Shown here: positions 62,884 through 64,000 of the stretch, one piece after another
Numbering within the stretch: the stretch's first letter is position 1
How the letters are laid out: every line of letters begins with the position of its first letter
Source of the DNA: Chryseolinea lacunae
GTDB lineage: Bacteria > Bacteroidota > Bacteroidia > Cytophagales > Cyclobacteriaceae
Direction of reading: 5' to 3'
DNA: 64,000 nt
Assembly: GCF_016735595.1 (NCBI RefSeq)
Contig: NZ_JAERRB010000005.1
Location: forward strand, 1 to 64,000
Notes under the pieces: generated by a model
What the model was told of the DNA's origin: nothing
Seen by the model: the letters and a program-made list of their open reading frames with translations, nothing else
Databases searched by the model: none
Position numbers and translations under genes: made by a program

Positions 62884-64000
62884 TTAAGATTTTTTGAAGA
62901 TGGTTTCTTTTTCGATGCCCAGCTTTTTGATTCTGGAATTGAGGGTCGACGAGTTCATGCCCAGCATTTCGGCGGCACCGCCTTTGCCAAAAATTTTGCC
63001 TTCCGATTTTCGCAGCACGGCAATGATGTGATCGCGCTCGTTCTCAAGCATGGTTTTCACCTGCTGTTTGTCGCCACCCGACGTCGGGTTCATTCCGGGG
63101 AGGAATACTTCCCTGATCTTTTTTCCCTCGGTGAGCAGAATGGAACGCTCCATGGTGTGGGCCAGCTCACGCACATTTCCGGGCCACGCATAGTTTATGA
63201 GTTCGGTGGTGAGGTCGTGCGCCAGCGGCTCGATAAGCTTGCCGTTCTTTGCCGAATAATATTCAATGAAGTGTTGCACCAGCAGGGGAATATCTTCGCG
63301 TCGTTCACGCAAGGGTGGCAACAGGAGCGGAAACACGTTGAGCCGGTAATAGAAGTCCATCCTGAACCGGCCTTCGGCGACCTCGCGTTCCAGGTTTCGG
63401 TTGGTGGCGGCCACGATGCGCACATCCACTTTAATGGTATCGGTGCTGCCGATGCGGTCTATTTCTTTCTCCTGCAACACGCGCAACAATTTCACCTGCA
63501 CTTCCAGGGGTATTTCGCCAATTTCGTCCAGGAAAATTGTTCCGCCGTGGGCTTGTTCAAATTTGCCGATGCGTCGTTCGGTGGCGCCGGTAAACGAGCC
63601 CTTCTCATGGCCAAACAGCACCGACTCCACCAGGTTGGCGGGCAACGCAGCGCAGTTCACTTTAATCAACGGCTTCGCCCGGCGCGGCGACAGTTCGTGT
63701 ATGCATTCGGCGATGCGCTCCTTGCCGGTGCCGCTTTCGCCCAACACCAGCACAGATGTGTCGGTGGGTGCCACAATGCGCAGGTTGTTCAACACCGTCT
63801 GGAGCCTGGGGCTTTTGCCGATGATGCCATAAAAGTTTCCGGGCCGTGGTATTCCTTCGCTGGGTTCGGTTGGGCGCAACGGGTTTTCGGTGTTGCGCAT
63901 CATGGCTTCAAGGCTGTGCTGGTGGAGATACCACGCAATTTCCAACATCACCAGCACATCGGTTTCCCGAAAGGGTTTCACCAGAAATCCATAGGGCCGC
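62884..64000 (-). CDS. Sigma-54-dependent response regulator (NtrC type), partial
   Basis: The visible part is the C-terminal two thirds. At the window edge the frame reads RPYGFLVKPFRE, the typical end of a receiver domain with the conserved Lys-Pro, so the real start lies beyond base 64000 and the GTG at 63981 is not a start. The AAA+ core has Walker A GESGTGKE, the sigma-54 contact loop GSFTGA, Walker B IFLDEIGEI and the R-finger region YYRLNVFPLLLPPLRERRED. A Fis-type HTH ends the protein (GGAAEMLGMNSSTLNSRIKK). It would activate sigma-54 promoters after phosphorylation by a sensor kinase encoded outside the window. Confidence 0.92.
   Translation of the reverse strand, partial: RPYGFLVKPFRETDVLVMLEIAWYLHQHSLEAMMRNTENPLRPTEPSEGIPRPGNFYGIIGKSPRLQTVLNNLRIVAPTDTSVLVLGESGTGKERIAECIHELSPRRAKPLIKVNCAALPANLVESVLFGHEKGSFTGATERRIGKFEQAHGGTIFLDEIGEIPLEVQVKLLRVLQEKEIDRIGSTDTIKVDVRIVAATNRNLEREVAEGRFRMDFYYRLNVFPLLLPPLRERREDIPLLVQHFIEYYSAKNGKLIEPLAHDLTTELINYAWPGNVRELAHTMERSILLTEGKKIREVFLPGMNPTSGGDKQQVKTMLENERDHIIAVLRKSEGKIFGKGGAAEMLGMNSSTLNSRIKKLGIEKETIFKKS

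Noticed and set aside
63863-63981. GTG at 63981 as the true start of the sigma-54 regulator
   Set aside because: The upstream codons read as the end of a receiver domain, so the gene continues past the window edge.

Overview
The window looks like a chromosomal segment of a Bacteroidota bacterium, most likely Cytophagales of the Chryseolinea or Ohtaekwangia kind (inference). The evidence is a SusC/SusD pair, a giant secreted protein with a C-terminal type IX secretion sorting domain, an EF-G2-type paralog, DUF-type families common in Bacteroidota, almost no Shine-Dalgarno sequences, and several promoters of the form TTTG-N20-TAnnTTTG. Base composition is roughly even to GC-rich. No rRNA, tRNA, CRISPR array, insertion sequence or phage was seen.

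Layout. Bases 1-4000 hold a small XRE regulator, lipoproteins and short hypotheticals. Bases 4084-6934 form a compact island: a stand-alone LytTR regulator converges on an operon encoding a 95-residue glycine-zipper peptide, an M48 metalloprotease, a SpoIIM-family membrane protein and a five-helix membrane protein. A 21-bp-phased direct repeat lies upstream of the operon. I read this as a candidate bacteriocin or signalling-peptide system. Bases 7020-15277 hold a DUF4412 protein, the EF-G2-like factor, a dolichol-phosphate-mannose-synthase-like glycosyltransferase, an FtsX/LolE permease, a NamZ-type muramidase and endonuclease III. Bases 15351-19118 are a siroheme and sulfite reduction operon. 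It is preceded by a 31-codon leader peptide carrying three consecutive Cys codons and then an intrinsic terminator, which looks like a cysteine attenuator.

Bases 19700-31700 contain a stress-type flavin-binding protein, a frameshifted CPBP protease gene, the 2254-residue repeat protein, a gene broken by one in-frame TGA, a DUF3052 protein and two LPP20-type lipoproteins. Bases 32440-41008 hold succinate dehydrogenase (sdhCAB), a DnaE polymerase with a fused DnaQ-like exonuclease, and thioredoxin. Bases 41031-46755 hold a sialate O-acetylesterase, a YkgJ-type cysteine-cluster protein, a DUF1624 membrane protein, a PH-domain membrane protein, a small protein with palindromic operator candidates, and a WYL regulator. 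Bases 46854-53803 carry SusD, SusC and a sodium/solute symporter, probably for uptake of one glycan or sugar. Bases 54061-64000 carry a HAD phosphatase, an orphan PhnD-like binding protein, a glutaminyl cyclase, a Zn/Cd-type P-ATPase divergent from a GntR/FCD regulator with an MFS efflux pump, an isochorismatase-like hydrolase with its partner, and a sigma-54 response regulator cut by the window edge.

Links between genes. Six predicted signal-peptidase-I substrates appear to start with Gln after cleavage, and the window also encodes a glutaminyl cyclase that could cap such N-termini. The two observations most worth testing are the LytTR/glycine-zipper peptide island and the cysteine leader-peptide attenuator.
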